DNA of 64,000 bases from Mucor racemosus. Taxonomy: Eukaryota > Mucoromycota > Mucoromycetes > Mucorales > Mucoraceae. The stretch is taken from contig JAPEHQ010000012.1 in NCBI GenBank assembly GCA_027405735.1, positions 620,001-684,000 on the forward strand, written 5' to 3'. Position 1 is the first letter of the stretch. Each line of letters begins with the position of its first letter. The notes under the pieces are model-generated. The model saw only the letters and a program-made list of their open reading frames with translations, was not told where the DNA came from and did no database searches. The translations under genes and the position numbers were made by a program. Below, piece after piece: positions 37,182 to 46,759 of this stretch.

Positions 37182-38687
37182 ATGTCTTTAAGTTCAACTG
37201 AATCGTCATTAGAAAGTGCTTTTAAACCACCTTCATTAGTATTTCCATCATTGCATAATAATACAAACAATTGGAAGCCATCTAAATATAGTTCAAAGAA
37301 TTCTCTAAAACTGAAATATAACAAAAACACTGAAGATCTCACTGCTAACAACCAGAATTTACAATCCTGTATTCACTATGCATCTCGACTTATAAAATTA
37401 CGCTCAGAATTAAGATCGCCATCCTATATGAACAAATCGAATAGCATTGGTGAAACTGGAGGTGACACAATTGGCCAACTGTTTTATAAGAGCAATTATA
37501 CCACTTTTGGAAGTAATGGGCGTAACAGCTCTTTATATGAATTGTCATCTACTAATAAATCTTCTACTCATCATCATCATCATCATTATCATCATCATCA
37601 TCACAAAAACGTTAGTGGTAGCAGCCCATCTTTATTAAGTGAAATTGGCCGTGCTCAATCATTACCAAATGTAACTCAAAAAAATCAATTCAATTATGAT
37701 AAAGAAGATGAGAGTGAAATATTTCATCACCATAGTAAGATTGTTGCTGTAACAACCTTAGAAAAAGCAGAAACAGAAGACGATGACGATCAAGATGATG
37801 GAGCTTCTCAATTAACTTATTTGTCTGATTTGGTACGCGCCAGTTTACGCCGTCGTCAGACAGACTTTCACGAAAGTAGCGATCATTTAGCATTGCCTCC
37901 AAGACATCATTTCAGTAGCCGACAAGCAGAATTGAGACCTCGTTCTATTTCTTTGCGTGATATGATTAATGAAGCAATTGATGAAGCAATACAACCTACT
38001 GCTAATGATAATACAGCAGAAAAACCAACGGTGTTAAGAAATAGTCAATCTTTTACGTTAGCATCTCAACTACTCTATGCATCTCAAAATAGTACTCAGC
38101 AACAGACAGACCATAAAAGGGGACAGCAGCATAATGAGGAGAAGGAAAATCTATTATTAGATAATCAGCAAGATGACAAGAAGGAGATTTTATTTGCTTT
38201 TGAAAATAAAAACAAGGAGACCATCAACGATAATAAGAATAAGAATGGCGTTTTTGATGAAAAAGTAGAAATTACAAGTAATCGTTTCTTACCAAACCCT
38301 AGTATTACCAACACTAGTACATGTTTCCAGTGTAACAAACACACCATTGACGCTATTGTGCCTCAGCCCACTAAGTCTCGTGACAATAAGAGTCTTTTTA
38401 GTGTTATTAGTAGCGATAGTGAATTTGAAGATGAGGATGAGGATGAGGATGATACAAAAACATCATTATCGATACACAGTTTCAATAAACGAATTATTCA
38501 AAAGAGAAGACTTCAAAAGAGACCACAAGCATTTTTAGTGTCAATATCACCCTCTTCCGCTGCCGCGGCTTCGGTTGCTAGATCGAGAAGATCAAAAACA
38601 AAACAAGCAATAAGAGCCCATAATGGTCAGAAACTGTGTGGAACTGCTTTATCATCATCGTCAATTGCATTATTATCGTCAAAATAG
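37182..38687 (+). CDS. low-complexity 501-aa protein, unknown function
   Basis: A single uninterrupted frame of 501 codons, so certainly under coding constraint, but with no recognised domain. Features in order are a Ser/Asn/Lys-rich N-terminus, and a short helical stretch with two basic clusters (IHYASRLIKLRSELRS, residues about 65-80). A His-rich tract follows near residue 130-142 (two runs of six and five His around a Tyr), then an acidic patch (EDDDDQDDG) and a helix YLSDLVRASLRRRQTDF. After a Gln-rich part come SISLRDMINEAIDEAI, a CFQC pair, a second acidic patch (EFEDEDEDEDD) and a basic Arg/Lys-rich C-terminus with an Ala run. No signal peptide or transmembrane helix. The basic tail and disordered character would fit a regulatory or chromatin-associated protein, which is a guess. 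Confidence 0.75.
   Translation: MSLSSTESSLESAFKPPSLVFPSLHNNTNNWKPSKYSSKNSLKLKYNKNTEDLTANNQNLQSCIHYASRLIKLRSELRSPSYMNKSNSIGETGGDTIGQLFYKSNYTTFGSNGRNSSLYELSSTNKSSTHHHHHHYHHHHHKNVSGSSPSLLSEIGRAQSLPNVTQKNQFNYDKEDESEIFHHHSKIVAVTTLEKAETEDDDDQDDGASQLTYLSDLVRASLRRRQTDFHESSDHLALPPRHHFSSRQAELRPRSISLRDMINEAIDEAIQPTANDNTAEKPTVLRNSQSFTLASQLLYASQNSTQQQTDHKRGQQHNEEKENLLLDNQQDDKKEILFAFENKNKETINDNKNKNGVFDEKVEITSNRFLPNPSITNTSTCFQCNKHTIDAIVPQPTKSRDNKSLFSVISSDSEFEDEDEDEDDTKTSLSIHSFNKRIIQKRRLQKRPQAFLVSISPSSAAAASVARSRRSKTKQAIRAHNGQKLCGTALSSSSIALLSSK
37570..37606 (+). repeat. (CAT)n tract encoding poly-His
   Basis: An in-frame CAT/CAC triplet run inside the 501-aa gene, producing the His-rich tract. Triplet units make length changes tolerable for the frame. 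Confidence 0.85.
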
Positions 38688-38900
38688 TAAAAGTGTGGAT
38701 TTACATATATATTAAATGCATATCATGCATCTTTAATTCTCTCCTCTTTTATTAAACTATTGTTCGTATATAAATATTATGCATTATTTTCTTAGTTATT
38801 ATATTACAATTTTTAAAATAAAGAATAAGGGTCAAAAACCGGCTGTGAAAAATCGATTTTTTTTTTTTTGCATTAACCTTAATTTCTTCCCTTGATAACC
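38688..38900. other. 3' flank of the 501-aa gene
   Basis: AT-rich with a probable polyadenylation signal (AAAATAAAGAATAA near 38815-38830). It leads directly into the left inverted-repeat arm. Confidence 0.5.
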
Positions 38901-39090
38901 AATGTTGTTTCATCAAACTTATTTAGATGTTAAATACTCACTATATGCTATTAGTATCGTCTTGTTTTTTATTTAATTGCTGTATTATTAAAAATCAAGC
39001 TTTTCATAGCTCATAACAATGATAATTGGATGCTTCTGATTTCAGATTGACATTTATCATAAGGCGGGCTGATGATACGTTGATACTATT

Positions 39091-39294
39091 GTAGATGGAA
39101 CCAGTCAATTTAATTTATGGAATTTGAATGCAAATACCGAGGAACCATTTGTAAGTGCTTAAGTTGGTTCTAGTAATAATAAATCATTGAATAAATTGGC
39201 TTGAGACAACAAAGAGGATAATAAAAAGGCGGCAATAGGTTCCAGTGATGGCCATGTTTATGTTTATGTTTATGTTTATGATATTGGAGAGGAG
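39091..39294 (+). pseudogene. fragment of a dynein intermediate chain gene (WD40 part), copy 1
   Basis: One frame of 68 codons with two stops reads clearly as the C-terminal WD40 region of cytoplasmic dynein intermediate chain. It has FNLWNLNANTEEPF, then SLNKLA followed by a TGA where the family has Trp, then KKAAIGSSDGHVYVY and DIGEE. It ends exactly at a GTAAGA donor, so a whole 3' exon edge was captured. The coding hexamer GTTTAT is expanded to four units (VYVYVYVY), whereas the family has one VYVY or VHVY. The other stop (TAA) lies after PFVSA. No start or further exons are present. It is a captured gene fragment inside the repeat arm, not a functional gene. Confidence 0.75.
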
Positions 39295-40052
39295 GTAAGA
39301 CTAAAACTCAATGTAACTTACCTCTAGCGCATTAATTATCAAGTTAGACTATATTATCATCAAATAAACTACCACACAATATTAATGCGCATACATATTT
39401 ACAGTAATAAGCTTCAGTCAAGTGGGTACAGCATCCTAAATTCTTGAAAAAGTTCTCAAGTATTATAAAATCTCTTATTTTTAAGACTTACAAGGCTTAT
39501 AAGCGGAATATTAATTTAGAAAATTATTTTTGTCCAGATCATCAATTTTGACATTTTTTAATTTTTTTTTTCTGATTTTGCAAATCTAGAGTTAATTATA
39601 CTACCAATTATAAAAACAAAAAATATACACATATACAGAATTTAGCGCTCTATTTGCTCAATAAAAAATAACAAACATTTTTATTGTAAAATATTACATG
39701 AAAATCCCTTAACCAAAAATCCGTTTTTGGGGCAAAAGTACAAATTTTTATTATTTAACATTTAATATTAAGCTTGTAAAAAATGTGTATTAGTTATGGC
39801 TACAATTTTCTCTCACAATGTAGTATATTTGAACGTTGATTTTGGTATCAAAATTTGATTTTTCTGTTTTTTGATAAAAATCATGAGTGTTGGTAAGGAT
39901 AAAATGAGTCCCCAAAAATGTCCGCTACAAAATCGGAATTTTCAGACCGCACGTGGTTAAATATAAGAAAAGTTAAAAAAAAACGGCATTTTTATTTAAA
40001 ACTTAGATATATACCATAGTATAAGAGATTTGGCCGTTCGATCTTGCTATGC

Positions 40053-40235
40053 TTAATTATGGCATCGCTCTACGGGCTCGCTTTTACAATTTTTTAACGA
40101 ATGTATGATATGACAGACGGGTTTTCTAGTAGAAAAATGTATGTTTCTATTATAGTAACAGATATTGCCTATTTTGCTTATTAGGTTAAGGTCCATGCGC
40201 TGTAATGCTGCTTTTACATTAGTTGAAATGTGCAA
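40053..40235 (-). other. 60-codon frame conserved in both inverted-repeat arms (copy 1)
   Basis: The frame begins MHISTNVKAALQRMDLNL and is kept without frameshift at 42613-42795 on the plus strand with about 80-85% identical residues. It has no recognised motif. Conservation may simply reflect DNA similarity. It could also be an exon of the element's own protein or of another captured gene. The start codon follows a T run and no promoter is evident. Confidence 0.4.
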
Positions 40236-40676
40236 TTTAGCAGGTTTTTTTTTTTGATTGCGCTAAATAATGTAAACTCTTGAAAATTCACGTATGTTTC
40301 TCTCTTTTTGTTTTTATATTTCAAGGATATATTTACCATTTGATAAGGCATGTCAGACTATCAAGTTGGTATTCTTTTCTTTTATCTGAATACGCATGCT
40401 AACATAAGAGACTAATATTTTCAATGTAGGTAGCAGTCTATACTAGAGACGACTGATATTTTTATTTAACCACATTCTTAAGATCAAACATCATTATTTA
40501 GAACTGTATTGTTGGACGTACTTCTTGATTACCGGATCAAATCGAAGGCAATGATGATATTTGTACATGCTCAAGGAAAAGCTAGAACTGGCTAAAAACC
40601 CACGAAATGTTCCAGAAAGTGATAAAATTTCAAATGATGTAATAAAAACAAAAAAAAAGAATAATCTGATGTCTTT

Positions 40677-40980
40677 GATTTATCGAAAAGTAAATCGTAT
40701 GAAATTAATCAAATGAAAAAGTACCGTTTTATTATGAGCTTATAGAGTGGGTTTATATACTAATTGGATGAGTGTATTAAATGTGAATGATGATATAATT
40801 AGAATGAGCATTTGGATATTGTGTGGATATATTGGAATGATGCTTCTATGATTCAATATTAGCGTGATGATAGACGCATGGAATATGACCTTCTTGCTTG
40901 ATTTGCATGTTGAACGTCATGGTTTGACAGACATTCTAAATTGGTAATTATTAGGTAATTTCTAATTCTGATAGATCAAA
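40677..40980 (+). repeat. left copy of repeat block B
   Basis: This block matches the reverse complement of 44091-44392, for example AAATTAATCAAATGAAAAAG, GTACCGTTTTATTATGAGC, GACGCATGGAATATGACC and GAACGTCATGGTTTGACAG. It lies about 340 bp inside arm A on the left, whereas on the right its partner lies outside arm A', so the two inversions are not nested symmetrically. No coding content is recognised. Confidence 0.88.
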
Positions 40981-41029
40981 AAAATAAACATTTTTCGCTG
41001 AAACAAAAAACACATGTGTAGTAAATGAC

Positions 41030-41165
41030 GGTTGTTATTATTGTCGTATATTTCAGGTTTAATAAATAATACTTAAAAAAGAATACAATTAAAATAGAAT
41101 GATGAGTAATGAAGAATTAGTTCTTCAGCTGTATAATAAAAACAAGATATCGTTTATTTAGACAC
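41030..41165 (+). mobile_element. LTR-like fragment related to the gag element at 19.4 kb
   Basis: Bases 41043-41160 match the reverse complement of 19395-19515 (shared AATAATACTTAAAAAAGAAT and GTATAATAAAAACAAGATAT). It is therefore a solo or broken LTR of the same retrotransposon family, in plus orientation. The internal TATAATAAAA may be the LTR's promoter. Confidence 0.6.
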
Positions 41166-41329
41166 TACGGCCGACCTGTGTTGTTGCACAAAATGATTTC
41201 TTTGTGCCCAGATGGGCTGCACACTATAGCCTGCTGAGCTGTTGTGCCCACTGAATATGGTTAAAAAGATAACAATATGCACATGGTCACAACAAAAGAA
41301 ACTGCACAACACGAGCACAACGAAAAGCC

Positions 41330-41510
41330 TGTATGTGCAGAATCATAGATTTTGTCCATGTGCATGACATTAATCCCATGTGTGCATAATAATAGAATTG
41401 CCCATAAGCATACCATTATCCTTATTTGTGCATAATAATGAAATCTGACCATGAACATAATGAGCTAATTGTATGGGCACAAATTGGTTTATTCATGAGC
41501 ATCGTGCCGT
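41330..41510 (+). repeat. degenerate short tandem repeats
   Basis: Two to three loosely repeated units contain TGTGCATAATAATAGAAT, GCCCATAAGCATACCATTA, TTGTGCATAATAATGAAAT and CCATGAACATAATGAGC. The unit length is about 45-60 bp and the units are strongly diverged. The surrounding 41160-41520 is richer in G and C than its flanks. Confidence 0.5.
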
Positions 41511-41627
41511 TCTCAAAATTCTATTGCATATTTTACTGCAATAATGGGGTTTTAAATTACATTTGCTTTTATTAATATAGATTATAGACAATAATACAAT
41601 TTAATACGTTGTTGATGTAGAGTGTAG

Positions 41628-42115
41628 TAAACTACATATACCAAGTTTGTTTAGTAATCAAATTGATCTTAGTCAACATCTAAGATCTAATAACTTTAAA
41701 TCACACAAAACTTTGAAATGTCAAATTGTATCACTGGTACTTCCAAACTAGGAACTAAACCATGAATATCTTGCTTCAAGATCTTATTGAGAGTTATATG
41801 TAGATAACGATTATTTCCAATACAAATAAAATAAAGACTACAAGCGATTATATCACGGAGAACGTAGGGTCTTTATTATTAAGTTAAAAAAGGAAGCCAG
41901 GAGCCATCAGGTCCTGGATTCTAAAAGTATTTATATCATTTCAATTCCATTTGGATGTCAGGTTCAATATGGGATTGAAATGAGATTTAACATAAATAAT
42001 AGGCAAAAACCTACACTTATTACTACTGTATTATTAATACAATTAGAAAATAGTATATATATCACAAAGGCTATGGTAATCCATAAACCTTTGCTTTACT
42101 TTATATCTTAAATAA
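41628..42115 (+). repeat. interspersed repeat F, copy 2, with an inserted segment
   Basis: Same orientation as 6438-6690. The copy is split: the left part runs to about 41800, the right part resumes at about 42050 with ATGGTAATCCATAAACCTTTG. The intervening roughly 250 bp are absent from copy 1. They contain the leader-like block (CACGGAGAACGTAGGGTC) that also precedes the gag gene at 19.3 kb. Confidence 0.75.
41805..42050 (+). mobile_element. inserted retroelement leader and gag-start remnant
   Basis: Bases 41835-41905 align with the leader and first gag codons of the element at 18.0-19.5 kb (reverse complement), then similarity fades. Target-site duplication could not be read reliably by eye. 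The fragment lies inside repeat F and dates after that repeat. Confidence 0.5.
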
Positions 42116-42507
42116 ATATCAAAGAGTTATGATTGTAGTCGCAACGCTTTTTTTTGTTTAATTACTATTTTTGTAGCATAGAGCAATATATGCAAGAGCC
42201 AATATATTTACGATTATCGTCATTTGTAAGTATGTTTATAGCTATAATTTTTACAGCGACAATAGTTTTTGCTCGAGAATAAACTTGAATAAAACTTACT
42301 GATTAAATTTATATGTAAGCCAAGCCTAAGATTATAGATATTAGATTATTGTGCACAAAATTTAAACAAAATTAGCCTTCTTCGTTAAACTTACTATGTT
42401 AGTTTACGATTGTCAGCTGTAAAAAGATTTGTTTTCAAGTATACAGTAGCTGTGATCAAAACTATGATTATTAGACAAAACATTAGATTATTCTTTTTTT
42501 TTTTTTG

Positions 42508-43962
42508 TTTCTATATCCTTAAAATATGAAAACAAAAAGAGAGAAAAATATAGAAGAGGATTTTTAAGATTTTACATTATTTAACGCAACAATAAAAAAA
42601 AACCCTACTAAATTGCACATTTCAGCCAATGTAAAAGTAGCATTACAGCGCCTGAACTATAACCTAATAAGCAAAATAGGCAATATCTATTACTATAATA
42701 GAAACATACATTTTTCTACCAGAAAAACCGCCTGTCATATCATAGATTCATTAACAAATTGCAAAAGCGAGTCCGTAGAGCGATGCCGTAATTAAGCATA
42801 GCAAGATCGAACGGTCAAGTCTCTTATACTATGGTATATATCTAAGTTTTAAATAAAAATGCCGTTTTTTTTAACTTTTTTTATATTTAACCATGTACGG
42901 TCTGAAAACTCAGACTTTGTAGCGGACATTTTTGGGAATTCATTTTATCCTTACCAACACTCATGATTTTGATCAAAAAACAGAAAAATCAAATTTTGAT
43001 ACCAAAATCAACGTTTAAATATACTACATTGTGAGAGAAACTTGTAGCCATAACTAATACACATTTTATAAAAGCTTAATATTAAATGTTGAGTAATGAA
43101 AATTTGTAGTTTTGTCCCAAAAACGGTTTTTTGATTAAAGGATTTTCATGTAATATTTTACAATAAAAATGTTTTTTATTTTTAACTAAAAAAATAAAGC
43201 ATTGAATTCTGTATATGTACGCATTTTTTGTTTTCATAATTGGTAGTATAATTAACTCTAGATTTGCAAAATCAGAAAAAAAAAATTAAAAAATGTCAAA
43301 ATTGATGATCTGGACAAAAATAATTTTCTAAATTAATATTCCGCTTATAAGCCTTGTAAGTCTTAAAAATAAGAGATTTTATAATACTTGAGAACTTTTT
43401 CAAGAATTTAGGATGCTGTACCCACTTGACTGAAGCTTATTACTGTAAATATGTATGCGCATTAATATTGTGTGGTAGTTTATTTGATGATAATATAGTC
43501 TAACTTGATAATTAATGCGCTAGAGGTAATTTACATTGAGTTTTAGTCTTACCTCCTCTCCAATATCATAAACATAAACATAAACATAAACATGGCCATC
43601 ACTGGAACCTATTGCCGCCTTTTTATTATCCTCTTTGTTGTCTCAAGCCAATTTATTCAATGCTTTATTATTACTAGAACCAACCTAAGCACTTACAAAT
43701 GGTTCCTCGGTATTTGCATTCAAATTCCATAAATTAAATTGACTGGTTCCATCTACAATAGTATCAAACGTAGTATCATCAGCCCGCCTTATGATAAATG
43801 TCAATCTAAAATCAGAAACATCCAATTACCATTGTTATGAGCTATGAAAAGCTTAATTTTTAATAATACAGCAATTAAATAAAAAACAAAACGATACTAA
43901 CAGCATATAGTGAGTATTTAACATCTAAATAAGTTTGATGAAGTACTGATTTTAACCCCTTT
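42508..43962 (-). repeat. right arm (A') of the 1.4-kb inverted repeat
   Basis: Reverse complement of 38901-40333. It contains the second copy of the 60-codon frame (42613-42795, plus strand) and the second dynein fragment (minus strand). Arms are separated by about 2.2 kb that includes block B, LTR debris and repeat F. Confidence 0.9.
43553..43756 (-). pseudogene. fragment of a dynein intermediate chain gene (WD40 part), copy 2
   Basis: Exactly the same 204 bases long as copy 1 and colinear with it, including the GTTTAT expansion and the GTAAGA-type donor at its end. The TGA in place of the family Trp is shared by both copies, so that stop arose before the arms duplicated. The other stop is TAG here and TAA in copy 1. 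No functional product is expected. Confidence 0.75.
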
Positions 43963-44090
43963 TTAAAACCCTGAGGCAAACACAACATCTTGGTCCTGCA
44001 ATTTCTATCCATTAGAATGTTGCAATCTCTACTACACAATGAATGCTTCTTTTATCTATCTTGGCCTCGATGTACATTGTTGGGTATCAG

Positions 44091-44392
44091 TTGATCTATC
44101 AGAATCAGGAATTACCTAATTACCAATTTAGAACGTCTGTCAAACCATGACGTTCAACATGCATATCAAGCAAGAAGGTCATATTCCATGCGTCTATCAT
44201 CATGCTACTATTGAATCATAGAAGCATGATTCCAATATATACACACAATATCCAAATGCTCATTCTAATTATATCATCATTCACATTTAATACACTCATC
44301 CAATTAGTATATAAACCCTCTCTATAAGCTCATAATAAAACGGTACTTTTTCATTTGATTAATTTCATCCGATCTACCTTTCGATAAACCAT
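44091..44392 (-). repeat. right copy of repeat block B
   Basis: Reverse complement of 40677-40980. It directly abuts copy C of family I on its right side. The left copy of B is followed by a few bases resembling the same family I edge (TTTTTCGCTGAAACAAAAAA at about 40990-41012), so B and family I may have been joined before rearrangement. Confidence 0.85.
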
Positions 44393-45385
44393 TTTTTATC
44401 CAAAAAATTAAAATAATAGTTCTCATCACAGCTTATATCCTATGACAACTGAGTTCCAAAATCGATTTTACAAATCGACCAGAAAATGATTCAAATAACA
44501 TAATCGTTTGGTGGCTCATGAACTGTAAAGTAAATAGACTTAGTGTATTAAATAGTTTTTGTATAGTTTTGGATTCTTCATCCATATACACAAAATTCAG
44601 ACAAATGGTTCACATTAAATTTTGCGTAAAATATGATTAAAATTTTGGAGGTTTTTTGAAAATATACAACATTTTTTATAAGCATGTTTTAAATATAAGT
44701 AATTGAGATGATGAACAGCAGAATTACCTATCGATCTAGCTATTGTTGAACCTTTCAGCTACATTTTCTGTAGGGAAAACCTAATTTTTGTCAAAAACAA
44801 ATTCAAATTCAGAATTTGGGATGAGGGTATGTAAGGGAAAAATGGAAGCTAAAAGCGAGGGTATCTCTTTGTACACATATTTGAGGATATCTCCATGAAA
44901 AATCAATATTTTGAAAAAAACTAAATTGGGTCCAGTAGAGCTCCATAAGGTTGATGACATGAATGTAAAAAAAATGCTACTCAATTTAGCGAATATTTTG
45001 AAATCTATTACAAAAATGTCAAAAAAATGAAAAAAAAATAAGTGCTCAGAATTTTTTTATACTGAAATATGTTATAGAGCACTTCAAAACAAGTAAGTTT
45101 CATTATTAAAAAGTTTTAGTATAGCTTAATCATTCCTAGAGATATGAAGCATCAAAATTTTCAATCCAATAGCAGTGAAATACGCGTAAAAAATCTGAAA
45201 CATTAGCACTGAAAAATTGATACCAACTGCAAAAAATAGGATATTTCCGGATACTCATTTTTGGATTAAAGCTAAACATCTCAGGTACATTAGCATATAA
45301 TTTTTTCTTGGTGTTATTTAGTGAAAAAAAGAGTAGATCAGGGATGAAAAGTGAGACCCAGTTTTCAAGTAAAAGGCAGTACGTG
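44391..45385 (+). repeat. interspersed repeat family I, copy C
   Basis: Similar to 9680-10680 but more diverged than copies B, D and E (for example ATGAGGGTATGTAAGGG instead of ATGAGGGTATACAAGGG). The conserved short frame is interrupted or altered here, which suggests an older copy. Confidence 0.8.
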
Positions 45386-46061
45386 CAACTTAATTTCGAT
45401 TTAGTGATATATACAATCATCTTCAGGAACAGGTGATAATGGCATGTTATATTTAGAATATATATTTGAGAAAATCCTGTTTTCTCAGCAATGAAACTTT
45501 ATAAAGTATATTATAACCTTCAGATTTTTTGTGTATTCATATTAAATTGTAGTTGCTTTGATGAAATGGCTTGATTTTTAAACTAGAGCTGATATTTGCC
45601 CAAGTGAAAAAGGAACAACTATTTCTCCAATTCAGCCGACTTTTTTAACCTTCATCTTGAAATTTGAGCTTTAGGCCTTTTTGCTTTTTGTAGAATTATT
45701 AATTGGGTGTTAATAATCTTTTCTGTTTCGCTCTCGAGTTCGATTCCTTATATATTTTTTCCTTTTTTCATGCATTCTTTAAATCTCAACAATGAATTGA
45801 CAGCTCAAGAGTAGAGGTCGCTTAATCCAATTTATAAACGTATCAATCTCTTGGCACACATGTAAAATATCATCAAAAGAACAAACAAGTAAGAAGCTAA
45901 TAGAAATATATGGTAGCGATAAAAAAAAAGGTTTATTTAATACAATTATTATTATTATTTAAAACGAATCATGACAAGATACGTTTGATTATTGTTTGTA
46001 CATTTCTTGATTAAAAGTGATTGTATAAAGATGGTTATTTACAGTCTTTACAATACATGAT
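45386..46061. other. intergenic spacer upstream of the CsbD gene 3' end
   Basis: AT-rich, with no gene seen. The last 150 bases hold the 3' end of the minus-strand CsbD-like gene (AATAATAATAATTGTATTAAATAAACC as read by the gene, near 45930-45965). Confidence 0.5.
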
Positions 46062-46355
46062 TTAGGCGGCAAACTTCTTTTGAGCCTCACCCTTCTTTTC
46101 TTGAACCTTATCACCGGCTTCACCGGTGTTGTTACCAGTCAAAGAGTCAACAGCACCTTTAACGGCACCAGCAGCTTGATCGTAAGCTCCCTTGGCATAA
46201 TCTTGGACATTAGCCAAGACACCTTCGGTTTGACCTGAAGCATTTTGAGTTTGGCCCTTAGCTTGGAGAGATTCATTACCGACAGCACCACCGACAGTGT
46301 CCTTGACGTTACCAACGACTTCGTCCTTCTTACCATTAGTTCTTGAGGCGTCCAT
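46062..46355 (-). CDS. CsbD-family stress-response protein
   Basis: A single exon of 97 codons. The sequence is highly charged and hydrophilic, with GKKDEVVGNVKDTVGGAVGN and a second half with AKGAYDQAAGAVKGAVDSL and EKKGEAQKKFAA. This is the CsbD-like pattern of repeated Gly/Lys/Glu helices shared by bacterial stress proteins and many fungal small proteins. Such proteins are induced by general stress or nutrient limitation, and their molecular function is unknown. It resembles LEA-like protectants in composition. A TATA box and short leader precede the ATG, implying strong inducible transcription. Expected location is the cytosol. The family is about 60-100 residues long, so the gene is complete. 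Confidence 0.88.
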   Translation of the reverse strand: MDASRTNGKKDEVVGNVKDTVGGAVGNESLQAKGQTQNASGQTEGVLANVQDYAKGAYDQAAGAVKGAVDSLTGNNTGEAGDKVQEKKGEAQKKFAA

Positions 46356-46431
46356 TTTTAAGTATTTATTTAGTTATTTAATTAATTGAATAATAATAGA
46401 AAAAATTATAATTTGATGAAAAACGAGGCAG

Positions 46432-46439
46432 TATTTATA
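46432..46439 (-). promoter_or_regulatory. TATA box of the CsbD-like gene
   Basis: Read on the minus strand, TATAAATA lies about 80 bases before the ATG at 46355, matching the TATA spacing at the two other small highly structured promoters in this window. Confidence 0.6.
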
Positions 46440-46714
46440 TTCATTTATGGATGGTTTCAGTAACGATAATCATGATGTAATTAATAACATTTGAAAGGGG
46501 AACTAAGCGCGGACTATAAAGTTCTACGCACATTACAAGATCTGAACGTCATTGTAAAACCCGATCAATATGAAATTCATGCAGTTACTGATACGTATTG
46601 TAATGTATACGCCATTTGTTGGCATATGTGTCTATTGTAACTGTTGAATGTTGTCATTTTCTTATTTGTACAAGTCTTTTTTTTTATTTAATTAGTTTAA
46701 AGGAGGGGTGATAT

Positions 46715-46728
46715 CTACATATTATTAC

Positions 46729-46759
<31 letters not shown>

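Larger units (their letters stand above)
38901..40333 (+). repeat. left arm (A) of a 1.4-kb inverted repeat
   Basis: This arm matches the reverse complement of about 42508-43962 almost throughout. Examples are CATCAAACTTATTTAGATG at the outer end, TGGAACCAGTCAATTTAATT, AAACTACCACACAATATTAA, the oppositely oriented 60-codon frames at 40053-40235 and 42613-42795, and CTCTCTTTTTGTTTT at the inner end. It carries a dead dynein intermediate chain exon and a minus-strand short frame. Differences between the arms are scattered point changes and small indels, so the duplication is not brand new. Confidence 0.9.

Noticed and set aside
40440..40660. Possible second captured exon between arm A and block B
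   Set aside because: A plus-strand frame gives a Lys-rich stretch, but it has stops and no family resemblance that I can defend.
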